From: Vespa crabro
Taxonomy: Eukaryota; Arthropoda; Insecta; Hymenoptera; Vespidae
NCBI RefSeq assembly: GCF_910589235.1
Contig: NC_060966.1
Location: 5,779,320-5,843,319, forward strand
Direction: 5' to 3'
Length of the DNA stretch: 64,000 nucleotides
Position 1 is the first letter of the stretch. Each line of letters starts with the position of its first letter. Under the pieces are notes generated by a model. That model worked only from the letters and a program-made list of their open reading frames with translations, had not been told where the DNA came from and did not search any database. A program made the position numbers and the translations under genes. Shown piece after piece: positions 11,553-23,566 of this stretch.

Positions 11553-11677
11553 CGTGGTGGTTGTGGTGCTAGCGATGGCGTTGGTATTGGTGATGGTACT
11601 GGTGGTGTGGTGCTAGTACTGGCGTCGGTGCTGCTGTTGGTGCTCTGCGAAGCCAGCCCTTTTTCTCTGCTTTTCTC
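11553..11677 (-). CDS. Candidate internal exon, Pro/Ser/Thr-rich, unidentified
   Basis: Seen on the minus strand: an open frame ending exactly at a splice-donor-like sequence, CCACG|GTAAAT (GT at 11552-11551). It can begin after GTGTAAAG (acceptor AG at 11679-11678, with a moderately pyrimidine-rich upstream). This gives 125 nt, starting in phase 0 and leaving two bases. The peptide opens EKSREKGLASQS, then runs through TNSSTDASTSTT and PPVPSPIPTPSLAPQPPR: a low-complexity linker of the kind found in transcription and signalling proteins. The same frame stays open to 11836 but has no ATG. Caution: the plus strand is an imperfect GGT/GTT repeat, so the Pro/Ser/Thr composition may just reflect repeat DNA. 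No family is recognised. Only the donor and mixed codon use favour coding. Confidence 0.25.
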
Positions 11678-11872
11678 CTTTACACGACGAACGAGTACGT
11701 AGAAAGTGTGTGCGCGCACAGGAGGGAAGTAAAAATACATAACGTGCAGATATGCGGTACATTGCGCACGCCAAACGACTCGCCATACTCTCCACCCCTC
11801 TTTTACCCTCGTCCATCCACGTAGACGCGAGGTCACGCACGTTCACGATTTCCTGAGCAAATCGAAATAATC

Positions 11873-11896
11873 TTTCGTTTCGTTTCGTTTCGTTTC
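11873..11896. repeat. (TTTCG)n pentanucleotide repeat
   Basis: About five TTTCG units. Confidence 0.9.
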
Positions 11897-12217
11897 AATA
11901 TAATTAAAGATATCGAAATCTCCTCGCGCTTTAAGTTGTTTAGAAAATCAGTTTGAGATTAGAACGGTTTATAAAGGGAGAAGACGAGGGATGAAGGGGA
12001 ACGTCCTAAAGACGTGGAAATTCATGGAAATCCACAAAAGCGATTTGTCTGAGACGCTTTCTCAAGTAGAAAAGCATGAACGTTGGAAAAACAACGTTGG
12101 GAAGACGCCTGTCTCTCTCGTCGACACAGAGCCCTTTTCTTTTTCTTTCTTTTTTTTTTTCTCGTTTTCGTCTCCTAATTTTCTTCCCCCTTCTTTCCTT
12201 TCTTTTTCGTCTTTTTT

Positions 12218-12223
<6 letters not shown>

Positions 12224-12264
<41 letters not shown>
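12224..12264. repeat. (CT)n microsatellite
   Basis: About 40 bases of CT inside a longer polypyrimidine block (12129-12270). Confidence 0.95.
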
Positions 12265-12268
<4 letters not shown>

Positions 12269-12303
12269 CTTAGATCTATAGAAAGAATAAGGAAAAAGAT
12301 AGT

Positions 12304-12327
12304 TCGTTGAGTTGAACAATTCAACGA
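12304..12327. repeat. Inverted repeat, 7-bp arms
   Basis: TCGTTGA and TCAACGA flank a 10-base loop that itself contains GTTGAA, which can pair with TTCAAC just outside. Alternative hairpins are possible. Confidence 0.45.
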
Positions 12328-12440
12328 GTCTCGACATTTACGAAAGTGCTTTCTGATCGGTCGATTTCTTTCGAGTAGAACCAACAAATATTCTCGAAAC
12401 GCATCGAAAAGAAAGATCGTCCCTTTATTCGACTCTCCTA

Positions 12441-12468
12441 TTCCTCCTCCTCCTCCTCCTCCTCCTCT
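12441..12468. repeat. (TCC)n trinucleotide repeat
   Basis: Eight or more uninterrupted TCC/CCT units. Confidence 0.95.
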
Positions 12469-12671
12469 TTCTTGTTTCTTTTCGCTCGACTTGACGCACA
12501 TGACACGGACAAATGTTCCTTCGAGAGAAGACACGTTTACGATTCGCGAGAACTATCTGATCGGATAAGTATAATAAGAAGAGAAGATGGAAAAAAGAAG
12601 ACTTTTTTCAAATCTTTCCACGAGAGATTTTACAGTGAAAACTTATATAAGTAACTTATATACTTACATAC

Positions 12672-12675
12672 ATAC

Positions 12676-12716
<41 letters not shown>
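12672..12716. repeat. (CATA)/(TA)n microsatellite
   Basis: CATACATA units lead into a long pure TA tract ending at about 12716. Confidence 0.95.
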
Positions 12717-12719
<3 letters not shown>

Positions 12720-13620
12720 TATTTTTGCAATACTTCGTTCAAGCGTCAAAGTATTTAGATAAATCTTATATAGGTCATCAATTTTCGTAAGATAAAAAAT
12801 AAATTTTATCGGCAAATTTGAAAGGATTAATCTTGTCGACTTTTCCTCCCTAAAGCAGGTGAAAGCTGGGTTCCTCTAATTTATCGTATCCATAGCGACC
12901 GAAGCTCAGGTGCTCGAAATAACCCCCGTTCTTTTTAAGAAAAAAAGAGAGAGAGAGAGAGAGAGAGAGGGAAAGAGGAAGAGGAAGAGGGAGAGAGAAC
13001 GTGCAATACTCCTTCGTAGCCTGGTTAAGACGTAATTGGTCGGAGCTTTACGTACGTTCAACGCGACCAAATTACAGAGGCTGGCCGCCTTCAAGGCAAT
13101 TGCTTCTCGCGAACGATTGGAAGTAGAAGTTAGAAGAAGTAGAAGAAGAAGAAAAGGAGGAGGAGGAGGAGGAGGAGGAGGAGGAGGAAAAGGAAGAGAA
13201 CGAACTCGTCATTGTTTCTCGATCTAGTTCACGATTAATATCATCGGCTAACGAGATTACTTTCTACGGGGTTAGTATCACCCTCTGTAGTGTTCCTGTT
13301 AGAAAAAGAAAGAGAGAAAATCTCGAAGAAAAACGTTGATAATAACCACAGTGAATTATCGATCGAGTCTCACCGATCTCTCCTTCTCTCTCACTCCTTC
13401 TTCTCGTTCTCTCTCTTTCCTTCATTTTGACGATAGTACTAGAGCGTAGAGCTTACACAGAAGCTTGCAAGCTTCGCGGGGATATTATTAGCTCGATGGT
13501 ATTGCTTCAGGGTGGCAAGCTTATGCGAAGGAGAGGCGCCTGTTCTCGTTCATCCGTGATGCGATCGTTCACACTCTCTCGCACATAGTCATGGCATCAA
13601 CGTCTATGTAGAATCCACCC
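12717..13620. other. Non-coding stretch with purine repeats
   Basis: (GA)n at 12945-12970 and an AGA/GGA trinucleotide block at 13125-13190. A locally more complex, G+C-richer segment at 13440-13610 contains a 16-bp palindrome. No supported exon. Confidence 0.5.
13460..13475. repeat. Perfect 16-bp palindrome
   Basis: GAAGCTTGCAAGCTTC reads identically on both strands, with a further AAGCTT-like copy (CAAGCTTATG) about 40 bases on. Possible dimeric binding site; no other context. Confidence 0.5.
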
Positions 13621-13686
13621 TCTCTCTCTCTCTCTATCTCACTCTCCCTCTCACTCTCTCTTTGCGTGTGTGTGTGTGTGTGTGTC
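13621..13686. repeat. (CT)n and (GT)n compound repeat
   Basis: Imperfect CT tract (13621-13660) followed by a (GT)n tract (13664-13685). Confidence 0.95.
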
Positions 13687-14026
13687 TTACTTCCGTCCTT
13701 CCATTTACCACCTAATCAACATCTTTATTATTTAGGTGAATACTTGAAGACACGTCTGTTCTCATGTCGTAGGAAAATCTCCAACTTATTATCGATTAAT
13801 CGATCTTTTGCCATGAAATTATTTACAATGGAAAAGGAAAAGAGGAAAGGTATAAGCAAACAAATGTATCGTTTTAAATGCATACACGCATTCTCTTTGC
13901 TTAATTGCACTGGCTCTGTCGTATAATGAATTTATTTCGATGGATATCGTGCAAATGGACCGATCGATTTTAAGTGATAATCGTATTATCCAATGAACTT
14001 TACCTTCGTTCTCGTTTGTCCAATTA

Positions 14027-14064
<38 letters not shown>

Positions 14065-14155
14065 TTATTTAACTATCTATCTCTCTCCCGCTTTTACCTC
14101 GTTCGTCTCATTTTTTCCTTTCTTTCGTTTTTGTCTTTTCTATTTACTTTTTCTG

Positions 14156-14186
<31 letters not shown>

Positions 14187-15901
14187 CGACATGCCTGCGA
14201 ATATTTGGTATCAATTATAGGAAAATTCGATGATGATTTTCCAGAGTGGAATTACACGAATAACGTGGAAAAAATCATTTCGAGGGAATAATAGTAATGT
14301 GACTAGCAGTGAAATCTCATCATTTCCTTTACCTTTCTTCGAAACGACGTGAATGGAAATACGATCTTAATAAATATAAGAAATAAATCTTAATAAATAT
14401 ATACGATAAGAATGTAATCGCAATTTTCAGTCGAAATATTTACGACGAATTTATTTCGGAAAATTTCTCAAATTAATTCTCAACGAGTAAATATGCTTTA
14501 TTAAGTTAAAATAATAATACATATCTTTATTTTTTTGCGTGATATAATATAAAATAAAATCAAATTATTTGGTTAATGATAAAAATATCTTCGAGATGGG
14601 GAAGGTGGGGGAAGAGGGGGAGAGGAGATGGTAAGATCTATAAAATTAATCACATTTAAGAGTTAATCGAATTAGTTAGAGTAAAGAGTAATCAGTATAA
14701 AAAACGAATTCATTGAATAGATCTGAAAGAAGGCGAAATCCTTCTGCTTAAGAAAATCTTAAGAAAATCTTGCGGCCAATTCTCTTTTTATGTTCTTTTA
14801 TACGCACACGCATGGTTGGTTGCTAATAGAAAACACTTTTAAATATACATTTATATATATATATATATTTTCGTCGAGTACATAAGATAGAAGAAAATAT
14901 CCATCTTTTCTTAGTAATCTCGAAAAAGGAAGTTTCATCGAAATGACAGGCATGATATTACTTGTGTCCTATATTTCTAGGACAACGAAGTACCTAGCAA
15001 GCTAGCTGTCGTCGTAAATTTTCTTTTAAACGTTCCTCGGACAAGACTTAATAACAGACTACACGTATAACGCTATATTCTTGAGAACGTTATGCGAAAA
15101 GAGTAGAAAAGGTTTTTCTATAGTAACATTTGACGTAACCATCTCGATTTACATTTCCATTGGAATCATTTAAAATTCTTAATGGCTCATAGAGATATCG
15201 CTAAATAAATGAAACATAGAGAGGAAGACTTGAAAATTTTTGCGTGAAATCGTGCTCACCAGTTTTCATAAATGACAAAGAGAGCGAAAGAAGAATCCCC
15301 AGTTCGTCCAGTATAATAATTGGTTTTATGTAACAGGTGCTCGTTAGTTTCTCGTATCCGTGCGAGTTATCTCTTACCTGTAACAGAAACGAAGGTCAAC
15401 GATTGGTTAGTCATTTTAATTAGTTGATGATCGAGGTCAATGTAAGTTACGTGTTAAACATACAGAAACGGGATCGTTTCTTTTATTCTTTCGTTTCAAT
15501 TGCAATTGTTATTGAAATTTTTTTTTTACTAGCTGACGCATTGATAAAATATAAAAAGAGATTAGAAATTTTTTGGAACAAAAACGTTTCGCCCATACGT
15601 TCGTCGTTTACGACGAGATCTACAGGTGTCACGTTACGCTCTAGCGTAAATTCAATCAATTTTTTGGGGCTTTTTTTTTATAACAGTATTCGAGATTTGA
15701 AAGAGGGAGAGAGAGAAAAATCACCCGTCGATTCGTTACTCTAATATAGATAGAACTACGGAATGAAATATTGGTGGTAAAGCTGAGAAAATCGATGCTA
15801 GTCAGAGTTCTACTTGGGAATCTTTCATAAAGATATATAAAGTAACTTAAGTTTATGAATATATCTATATAATATCTTAAAAGAAAAACAGACCGACAGT
15901 C

Positions 15902-15932
<31 letters not shown>

Positions 15933-17640
15933 TATCTTTATTTGAAAATGGATATCTTTGCATATTTAATTCACTTCCCTTTTTTTGCTTATCCAAGGAT
16001 ATTTCTTTTAGGAAGTCCTACGACGACATCGGGAATCAAATTCTCGCATCGTCGCGTCCGTCTCTCGTTTAAGATACTTTGGGGTCTATTAGCAAGTTTC
16101 GAACGAGTCCCAGGAGGTACTGTCTGCTACGGAATGTTTCTTTCTCTTTCTCTCTATCCCTCTCTTTCTTCTCTATTATGCTGTGAATCGTAGAGAAGAA
16201 ATAAAAAGATGTAGGGTAAAGGCGGTGGATAAAGAGGAAAGGGAAAGAGGAGTCGAGGGAAAAGTCGAGAGTGGTTAGAAGAAGAAAAAGAAAGAAATAA
16301 AAAGATAGATAGAAAGAAAAAGAGAGAGAGAGAGAGAGGTGAGGAAGAAAATGGAGATGCGGTGGGAAGGTAGAGTTTACCAGCATCCTAGGAGGGTGCT
16401 GCACCTGTCCAAAGTCCCTCATCTTATTACTTCGACAAACTCTTAAATACTCCGAGGGCCGAAACTTTTAAATTCCAATAAATATTTAAGTTTTCTCGCA
16501 TTTCCCAAGCAGCACCGTACGCCCCAGGTAATACGTCGCTTTTTTTCCCTCCCTTTTTTCTCTTTTTTTCTCTTTCTTTCTTTTCCATCTTCTTCTTCCC
16601 CTTCTCCTTCTTCTTCCTCTTCCTCTTCTCCTTCTCCTTCCTTCTTGCTCTTTATTCTTAACCATCGGATAGAGAAACGATGAGCAGAGGAATATCTTCC
16701 ACAGGCTGTTTTTCTTTAATTCGCTTCGAGAATTTCACTTTGATCCAGTAGGATTGTATTCAGCTGAATAATCATAGTCATTGTACAATATAGAGGAATA
16801 GAAAAAGAAAGAAAGAAAGAAAGGGAGAAAATGAGAGAAATCGAATCGACAAAACGAATTCATTTTTAAGGGTATTCCCAAGCTGATACTCGACACAGTC
16901 GATATTAATAGCTCCAGCGTATTGTTAATAATTCACTTGGAGGTATACATCAACGACCACGATGGTTATTCTTTTACTCGCTTACAAAGTTCATTAACCG
17001 TTTAAAGAATGAACGAACGCATTTTCGTTATTTTCATGAATTTCTCGTCGTTTGTTGGTTATATGAAATTTTTATAGGATTAAAAATTCCAAAGGGACAT
17101 CTACATAACGCAATTTTATCACGCTTTTGTTTAAATGATGTCAGTCATTTTATCAAGGTTCCAATTCAATCAATCCTTTTCATTATGAACAAGGTTTCAA
17201 TTTTAAAAGAATTTTTTGTGATTTCAATTTTCCTTTTTTATACTTTTTGTAATTTTTATTATTTTTGATTTTTTTTTTTTTACTTCTTGTAATTTTTTTT
17301 TTTTTTGCTTTTTACAATTTTTATTTCCCCCTCCCCCGCCACTTATTGTTAACGTCCGATCGATAAAAGAAGGAACGACAAAAAAATTTCAAATCGTTTC
17401 CAAAATTCATTCGTCTCTTTTTTTTTTTTTTCATAGGAATACATTGGAAATCGTTTAGCGTAGAACGAATATTCTATAATTTTATAAATTGCCGATCTAT
17501 CATTTATTTTATATGAACGAAATAAAATTTACATAATTATAATAAAAATTTTAATGAACACGTTATAATCGTATCGTTATTACGAGAGAAAAGAAAAATA
17601 TTCAATTATAAAAATTATTAATAAAAATAATTTTATTATA
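13687..17640. other. Non-coding stretch, no gene recognised
   Basis: Contains (CT)n 14032-14062, poly-T 14156-14180, a tandem pair of TTAAGAAAATC at about 14748-14769, (GA)n 15906-15932 and 16320-16340, a 100-base polypyrimidine block (16541-16650), (GAAA)n 16802-16822 and T-rich runs around 17265-17320 and 17415-17432. A minus-strand ATG at 16422 reads MRDFGQVQHPPRML before a GTAAAC donor-like site, but nothing upstream supports it as a first exon. Confidence 0.5.
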
Positions 17641-17690
17641 TTATTGCAATAATATTATTGCAAGGTTTAAATAAATAAAGAAAAAAATAT

Positions 17691-17974
17691 CCTTTAAAAC
17701 GGTACTGGTTTCAAGTCTCTACGATTTTTCGTTCCGGAGATATCGCCTTTGAAAGACTTCATTCATTATTCGTATAGTACAGCTGTTCGTAGTAATAGTA
17801 ATAGTAGTAGTAGGAGCGCGTAAATTCTCGGAATTTATATAGGTTAGTGTGTCACCGAGTCAATTTGAATGAAATTATATGGATCAATGGGCCAACATAA
17901 ACGTTTTTCATTTAACTGGAAATATCTGCGGAACTAAAAGTCATAGAGACTTGAATCAAAGATCATTTTAAAGG
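17691..17974. mobile_element. Inverted-repeat pair from a hymenopteran-type short element
   Basis: The reverse complement of 17691-17746 and the direct sequence of 17920-17974 align over about 56 positions with roughly 44 matches by eye. The shared core reads CGGAAC, then TAGAGACTTGAA, then TTTTAAAGG. The arms face outward from a 173-bp centre holding an interrupted (TAG)n and TATATAGGTTAG. The 'GATATCT..GGAACTAAA..TCGTAGAGACTTGAA' flavour matches sub-terminal sequence I associate with multicopy elements in ants and bees (recalled, not searched). This looks like two element ends head to head. No transposase frame is present, so it would be non-autonomous or decayed. Confidence 0.45.
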
Positions 17975-18352
17975 GCAAACTTTTTTCTATTTATTATTGT
18001 ATTGTTAACAATTAATTAACAATTTGTTATAAACAATTTGTTATAAACAAAGTCTTACGAACTAATTTCATCTCGTTTAGCCAATAAAAAATTCAGATTG
18101 CGATCAACTTTTAAAATTACATGAATAAATAAATAATTAATAAACAAATTATGTTTTTATCTAAGAAACAATCTTTTTTTTTTTTTTACGTAACGTAAAC
18201 GTAAAACGATGATATAAAGTAAACGCAGAATAATGATGTAAGATAAACTAAGAAACCATCATTCTTTACTATTTATTTATTACCACTTTTACTACATTTT
18301 AATCTGCATAATTGTTTATCAATATTTAAATCGAAATATAAACTAAATTAAT

Positions 18353-18408
<56 letters not shown>

Positions 18409-18580
18409 AAAAAATAACGAGTTGCATCGAAAACATATAATTACATTAAAAACAAAACAAGAAAACATAGTTGATCTTTGTATGTCTATATCGTACGACT
18501 TTTCTATACGAAGTTCCTTCGTATCTCGAAAAAGAAGGAAAGTATTCAAGGTGAGCAAAGGTATTGGCCCACTCTGTATA
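17877..18580. mobile_element. Possible MITE-like element with degenerate terminal inverted repeats
   Basis: The left end has ATTATATGGATCAATGGGCCAA (core TGGGCCAA at 17888-17895). The right end has TTGGCCCA at 18564-18571 followed by CTCTGTATA, so the cores are inverted and each is flanked outside by TATA. Further inside, AAAGTCATA/AAAGTCGTA and AAAGATCA recur in the same order from both ends. The interior is extremely AT-rich, with a 50-base poly-T (18355-18404) and tandem AACAATTTGTTATA copies near 18020. There is no coding capacity. Length is about 0.7 kb if both ends are correct. Confidence 0.35.
18355..18404. repeat. 50-base poly-T tract
   Basis: The longest uninterrupted homopolymer in the window, inside the putative MITE-like element. 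The length may be assembly-sensitive. Confidence 0.9.
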
Positions 18581-18604
18581 TTTTGAGAGCGTCAAAACGT
18601 ATTT

Positions 18605-21600
18605 AATAGCAGGTCTGGAGCCTCTCGTAGTAGCCACATTGCGTGTAGAAAGAGGATTTTGCTATAGTTCGACCCAATTACGAAGCTAGCTATTAGGGTT
18701 AGAAGCTTTAATAAAAGGCTTCGGTTCTTTTCAAGCGATCTTCTTGAAATTTACTGTTTCTCTCTACACCGGGCACATTCATTCCCGTCAAAATATCCGA
18801 AGGATTCGAGTAGATTTTAAACGACCACACGTTCTCTACTTTGTCTTTCCTACCTATATAATTACTAGCTATTTACTTTACCTAACATTTCGACGAGCTT
18901 ATCTAGCACAAGTCTAGGGACGATTTAAAGAATTAAATAAGAATTGTTTAATATATTAAATAAATAAATAAAGTTGAGTTTAACGTTCCTTTAATTTTTT
19001 TCTTTTTATTTAAATCTTAACGATTGAAAAATACAATAAGCTGCTTTTTAATATGGATTTCTATTGGCACCAAAGACAAGTAAATACTTACCTACACCTC
19101 TTTATTATTACCATGCGACGATCGAAAAAGATTTTACTAGATGCTAGGTTGTTTATTGGAAAATCATTTTCCGTGCTCGTAACAGCCACATAGATCCGTC
19201 GACGATCCTCCGATGTAAGGGCGACGCTCGTTCTACTCTTTCCCTCTCTCTCTCTCTCTCTCTCAAACGTTTTTCATTTTATCGTCTCTCTATCTTTCTC
19301 TTCCTCCCTTTCTTCCTTCCTTCCTTCCTTTTACCCTTTCCTTCTTTTCCTCTCAACCGATCCATATTTTTCCTCGGAGGAATTTTTCTATCTTTTTCTT
19401 TGCTCATAGGAGGGCTCATGCATTTGAGGCCCAAACGATCGGCTTCCCGCTTCTTGGTACGGTAAAGAGGGAACGTATTCGATAAAAAGCAACAAAGACG
19501 ATTCAGTTTTCTCTTCTCTTCTCTTCTTTTCCTTTTCCCCTTCCATCTCAATGGAAAAATATGCGCTTCCCTCTCTGCTTCCCCTTTTTACTTCGTCTTT
19601 TATTTATGCGTTGTTTTCCTTCTTCTTTGACCTTTCTCTGACCCATACATAAATACAGATATAGATACATATACCGAATACGCGAGAACGCACAGGCATA
19701 GATACAGGAGACACATTGATTCCTTAACACGTTCTCGTCGTCGTCATCGAGAAGATGCAGAAGAAGATGTTATAAAATCAAACGAAATCCTTAAGCTTCC
19801 TATAAAAATTCGAAATCATTCTTCTCCAATGGGATACCCTCCTCCCTATCCAACTTTTCCCTCTTTCCTTCTTTCTTTCATTTCTTTGTAACTTTGAAAA
19901 CTGACGATCTAGTCAGCTAGACGGAGATAGAAAAAGTTGAAGTTTTCCATGAAAATCATCATTTGGAAAGCAGCCAGGGAAGTAAGGTTAAGAACCTTGG
20001 TTATACGTTGCACACGATATTTATACGCCAGGCGAAACTGTTTGTTCTCGCCTACTGAAAGTCTTGCTGTAAAGCAGCTTACAGCATTTTCCTGAAAAAT
20101 ATACGAGGAACTTGATACCGTCCTAGGTCCGAGCTGACAAACATTGGAATTTAGATCGGATTCAATGGTATACGTGATCTTTTATGAGGTCGTATATAAG
20201 TTTTCGACAATTCTTTTTTTTTTTTTTTTTCCTTTACATCTTTCTCTCTTTTTTTTTATGTTTTCTTTCTTTCCTTTTTTTTTTTTTTCTTGTTTCTGTT
20301 AACAAGTTGAAGTAATATAAACGTCGGCACTGTATGCTTTCAGACTTTCATTTTATTTATTAACACGCTTGGTTCCAAGTTCAGAATGAAATAATGGCTT
20401 TACGAAATAAAGCCGCGCTTATGTGGCATTTTTATATAAAAAGAAAAAAAGAAAGTATAAGACAAAAAGCTAAACTATTAATGCATACGCTAACAATGCA
20501 TACCGAAAGGCAACTGTCCCTCTTTCTCTCTCTTTTCTGCCTTTAATCATCCACGTCTGGTATCGTTATTTCAACGAAAGCTTGCAGTTACTATCCTTTG
20601 TATCCTTATATAAACTTTACTTTTTATTTTTTCACGATATTTGGTCCATTGGGATTGCGTTCGGATCTTTGTATGCATTTGTTTTAGCGGACAAAGAAAA
20701 AAAGAAAAAAGAAGAAAAAAAAAGAAAAAGAAGAAAAAGGAAAAAAGATCAGTCATATACACACATACGGAGGGAAAGGTAAACGAGCAGCTCGTTAACA
20801 TATCTCGCGAATGTGTCAAAAGCGTAGGTTGTCTCATTAAAATAATTCGTCAGAGAATTTCTGTAACTCGTTCATATTATGATATACATACATGTATAGA
20901 TACATACATACATACGTACGTATATATAATATATTATATACGTACGTGTATTTCACGAGGTAAAGGAATCGTTTCGTAAGTTCCGAATGAGCAAAAATTT
21001 TAATTTATATTTTACGCCTACTTAGAAATATTCGGATATTAAAATAAATGAAATTAATTTATTTATAAGTTAATTGTATAATATTCTTCATGATATAGGA
21101 ATATGATAGACATATACAAGTATACGCGTCTACGTGTAAACTTTTTTTATTTTTTTAATGAAAATGAGAAAAACTAATGGAAATATTAGATTTGCCGTTA
21201 ATATAGAGAGAAAGATATCTCGAGAAAGAGGATTATCATAAATATTTTCGTTGAATTCCATAAGAACTTGAATATATTCTGATCAAAAAAAAATAAAAAA
21301 AGAAATATATATATATATATGTACACTTAAAAAATTTCTCAGTGGCGCTTTTCCCGAGGATATATCCCTAGTATTATCAACGTCGAAGAAAATTCAGTGT
21401 CGCGTTCGTCCGATCTTATTCGACGTCTGAAGGTAATCCGCCTAGGGTCTTTCGAAGTTTCGTTTCGCGCGTTTGGCCTTTCGCTTAGGGTCGCGCGAAC
21501 TTCTCTTAAAAGACTTTTCCAAGGTACTGTCTTTCTCTCTGGTATCTCTTTGTTAACATCTGGCATAGTTCGCACACAATTTCCGTTTCTATCTTTCCTT

Positions 21601-22080
21601 CACGATTTCCTACGATTTCCTTCTTCCTCTTCTTCTTCCTCTTTTTAGAAGGTCAAGGCGAGGACTACTTCCTTCCTTTACCGGGCCCATCCTGAACGAT
21701 CCAAATTACAACTATGGACGAATGCAAAGCACGCGATTTTCCAATGTAGTAAAACGCGAAGATCTCTACTTTGTGATTTTTCCTCTATCTCTCGAAATTG
21801 CTGCTCTACCAGATGAGAAAGGAAAAGCGAGAGAGAGAGAGAGAGAGATTGCTCAAGGTAATCCGATGGACGGGTTACGAGAGACTTTTCGATCGATTTC
21901 GAGTTGGCTTCTGAAAGATCGAAGGACCTATCAGAAGCGTGCATTCGCAAAGTTTCTTTCTTATCTTAGGACCGTAAGTCTTTGCGGTTGTGGTAACAAC
22001 CTTACTCCTTCTTTTCTTCCTACTTTCTTTCTTATTTTATTTCTTTCTTTTTAGAAGATCATTTCTCGTAGAACAGATAT
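18605..22080. other. Non-coding stretch, no gene recognised
   Basis: Holds (CT)n 19243-19264, pyrimidine-rich 19290-19345, poly-T 20214-20231 and 20277-20290, an A/G-rich run 20695-20748, (CATA)/(CGTA) repeats with a cruciform-capable palindrome at 20914-20947, and (GA)n 21829-21848. A more complex segment at 21340-21560 has open frames on both strands (about 78-83 codons) and AAG|GTAATC and AAG|GTACTG donor-like sites on the plus strand, without a convincing acceptor. Confidence 0.45.
20914..20947. repeat. Cruciform-capable palindrome, 13-bp arms
   Basis: ACGTACGTATATA (20914-20926) and its exact reverse complement (20935-20947) flank an 8-base AT centre. It sits at the end of CATA/CGTA tandem units. 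Confidence 0.6.
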
Positions 22081-22090
22081 TCCTTTAGAA

Positions 22091-22155
22091 CGAGGAAGAA
22101 GAAAAGAAGAAGAAGAAGAAGAAGAAGAAGAAAAAGAAAAAAAAGAAGAAGAACG
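22091..22155. repeat. (GAA)n trinucleotide repeat
   Basis: GAA/AGA units with A-rich interruptions. Confidence 0.9.
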
Positions 22156-22283
22156 ACTTTTCTCCGTTATCGACGATATAGATCGGCCTCGATCGTCGTA
22201 AGAATTGATCGATCGATAGTACAAACCAAGGTACTTTGGCACGTCCCTTAGTCGTCGTTCTTAGCCAATATCGAGAGAAATTG

Positions 22284-22322
22284 AGGAAGGAAGGAAGGAA
22301 GGAATGAAGGAAGGAAGGAAGT
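22284..22322. repeat. (GGAA)n tetranucleotide repeat
   Basis: GGAA units with one GAATGAAG interruption. GGAA is also the ETS-factor core, so many overlapping sites are present. Confidence 0.9.
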
Positions 22323-22628
22323 AAGATTCGGGCCTCGTGGAAGAGAAAAGAGAAAAAAAAGAAAGAAGAGAGGTAGATAGACCGGGTGGATGTGCAAGGG
22401 ACCGTGGAGGGCGGGGGGAAGAGGACGATAGAGGAAGGGGATCGTATTGGTAAGGATAAAGTAAAAGAACATTACGAAGCCACGTATAAGCTCGTACGCT
22501 TTGACCATCGGCATTTCCGGGGATGGCGCGAGGTGAGATCCGGTCGCTTTTATCGAGCCACTCTGTCCTCGTGAAAGCCCGGCCACCGAGAAAATTCTCT
22601 CGACATTTCCGAGGAGCAACCGATTCCA

Positions 22629-22668
22629 TTCTCTCTCTCTCTCTCTCTTTTTCTCTCTCCTATCCGTT

Positions 22669-22703
<35 letters not shown>

Positions 22704-22803
22704 GTCCGTATCGCTTTCTGCGTAACCACTTTACGCGATAATCGATTTCGCCCACGATCGCGTACGTGCACCACCCCTTTTTCTTTCTTCTGTCCTTTCC
22801 TCC

Positions 22804-22865
<62 letters not shown>
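22629..22865. repeat. (CT)n - (AG)n - (CT)n cluster in alternating orientation
   Basis: A CT tract (22629-22660) faces an AG tract (22669-22704) across about eight bases, so the two are complementary and could form a long hairpin or cruciform. About 105 bases further on is a 57-base pure CT tract (22808-22864). Confidence 0.9.
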
Positions 22866-22868
<3 letters not shown>

Positions 22869-23506
22869 ATCGGTTCTCTATCCGTTGAAAGCGATTCTGC
22901 AATGGACGTAAAGACGTCTTTGAAATATTCTATCCATCCAAACTGCTACGTGATTTCGTCCTCCATTCGAGAGAAATAATAGTTACTACCCTTTATTTTT
23001 TAATAGTTTCATCAAGATTGACAATAGTATAATTCGATTGATTATCATGTTAAAGTCTATGACATTCTCGTATTACGTTTTGTTGGAAACAAGTTCTTGA
23101 TGGATATTTCGAAGTTTAAGATATTCAGGATTAGAAAGTTACAAATTATTTTTTTTCTTTTTTCCTTACCAGAAAGATCTCGTCACGTTTTTTGAATCAT
23201 TGTTCGTGCGTGTGTATGTATGTATGAAAGAGAGGGAGAGAGAGAGAAGAAAGATTTAAAGGAAACGTGCTTAAACGTCACAGCCGTTCTGAGCTTATAA
23301 CTTCTTTCATTTTTTTTTTTTTCTTGATCTCTCTCCCTCTCTCTCTCATACTCACGTCGATTTCAATGACTCTTAGAAGTTTCTTCGAATCTTTTTTTTA
23401 TCACTTACCCTACCCTTTTCTCTCTCCTTTCATTAACTTCAATTCCCTATCAGAAGATGAGGAGTTAAAGTATGAGAGAGTAAAAATTATAACTCTTCGT
23501 GTCCCT

Positions 23507-23509
<3 letters not shown>

Positions 23510-23563
<54 letters not shown>
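23510..23563. repeat. (CT)n microsatellite, 54 bases
   Basis: Uninterrupted CT dinucleotides; one of the longest in the window. Confidence 0.95.

Positions 23564-23566
<3 letters not shown>

Noticed and set aside
22380..22629. Overlapping frames on both strands of a G+C-richer segment, with GAG|GTGAGA at about 22531
   Set aside because: The donor-like site has no upstream acceptor or ATG-initiated frame of note, and the minus-strand frames extend into the GGAA repeat.
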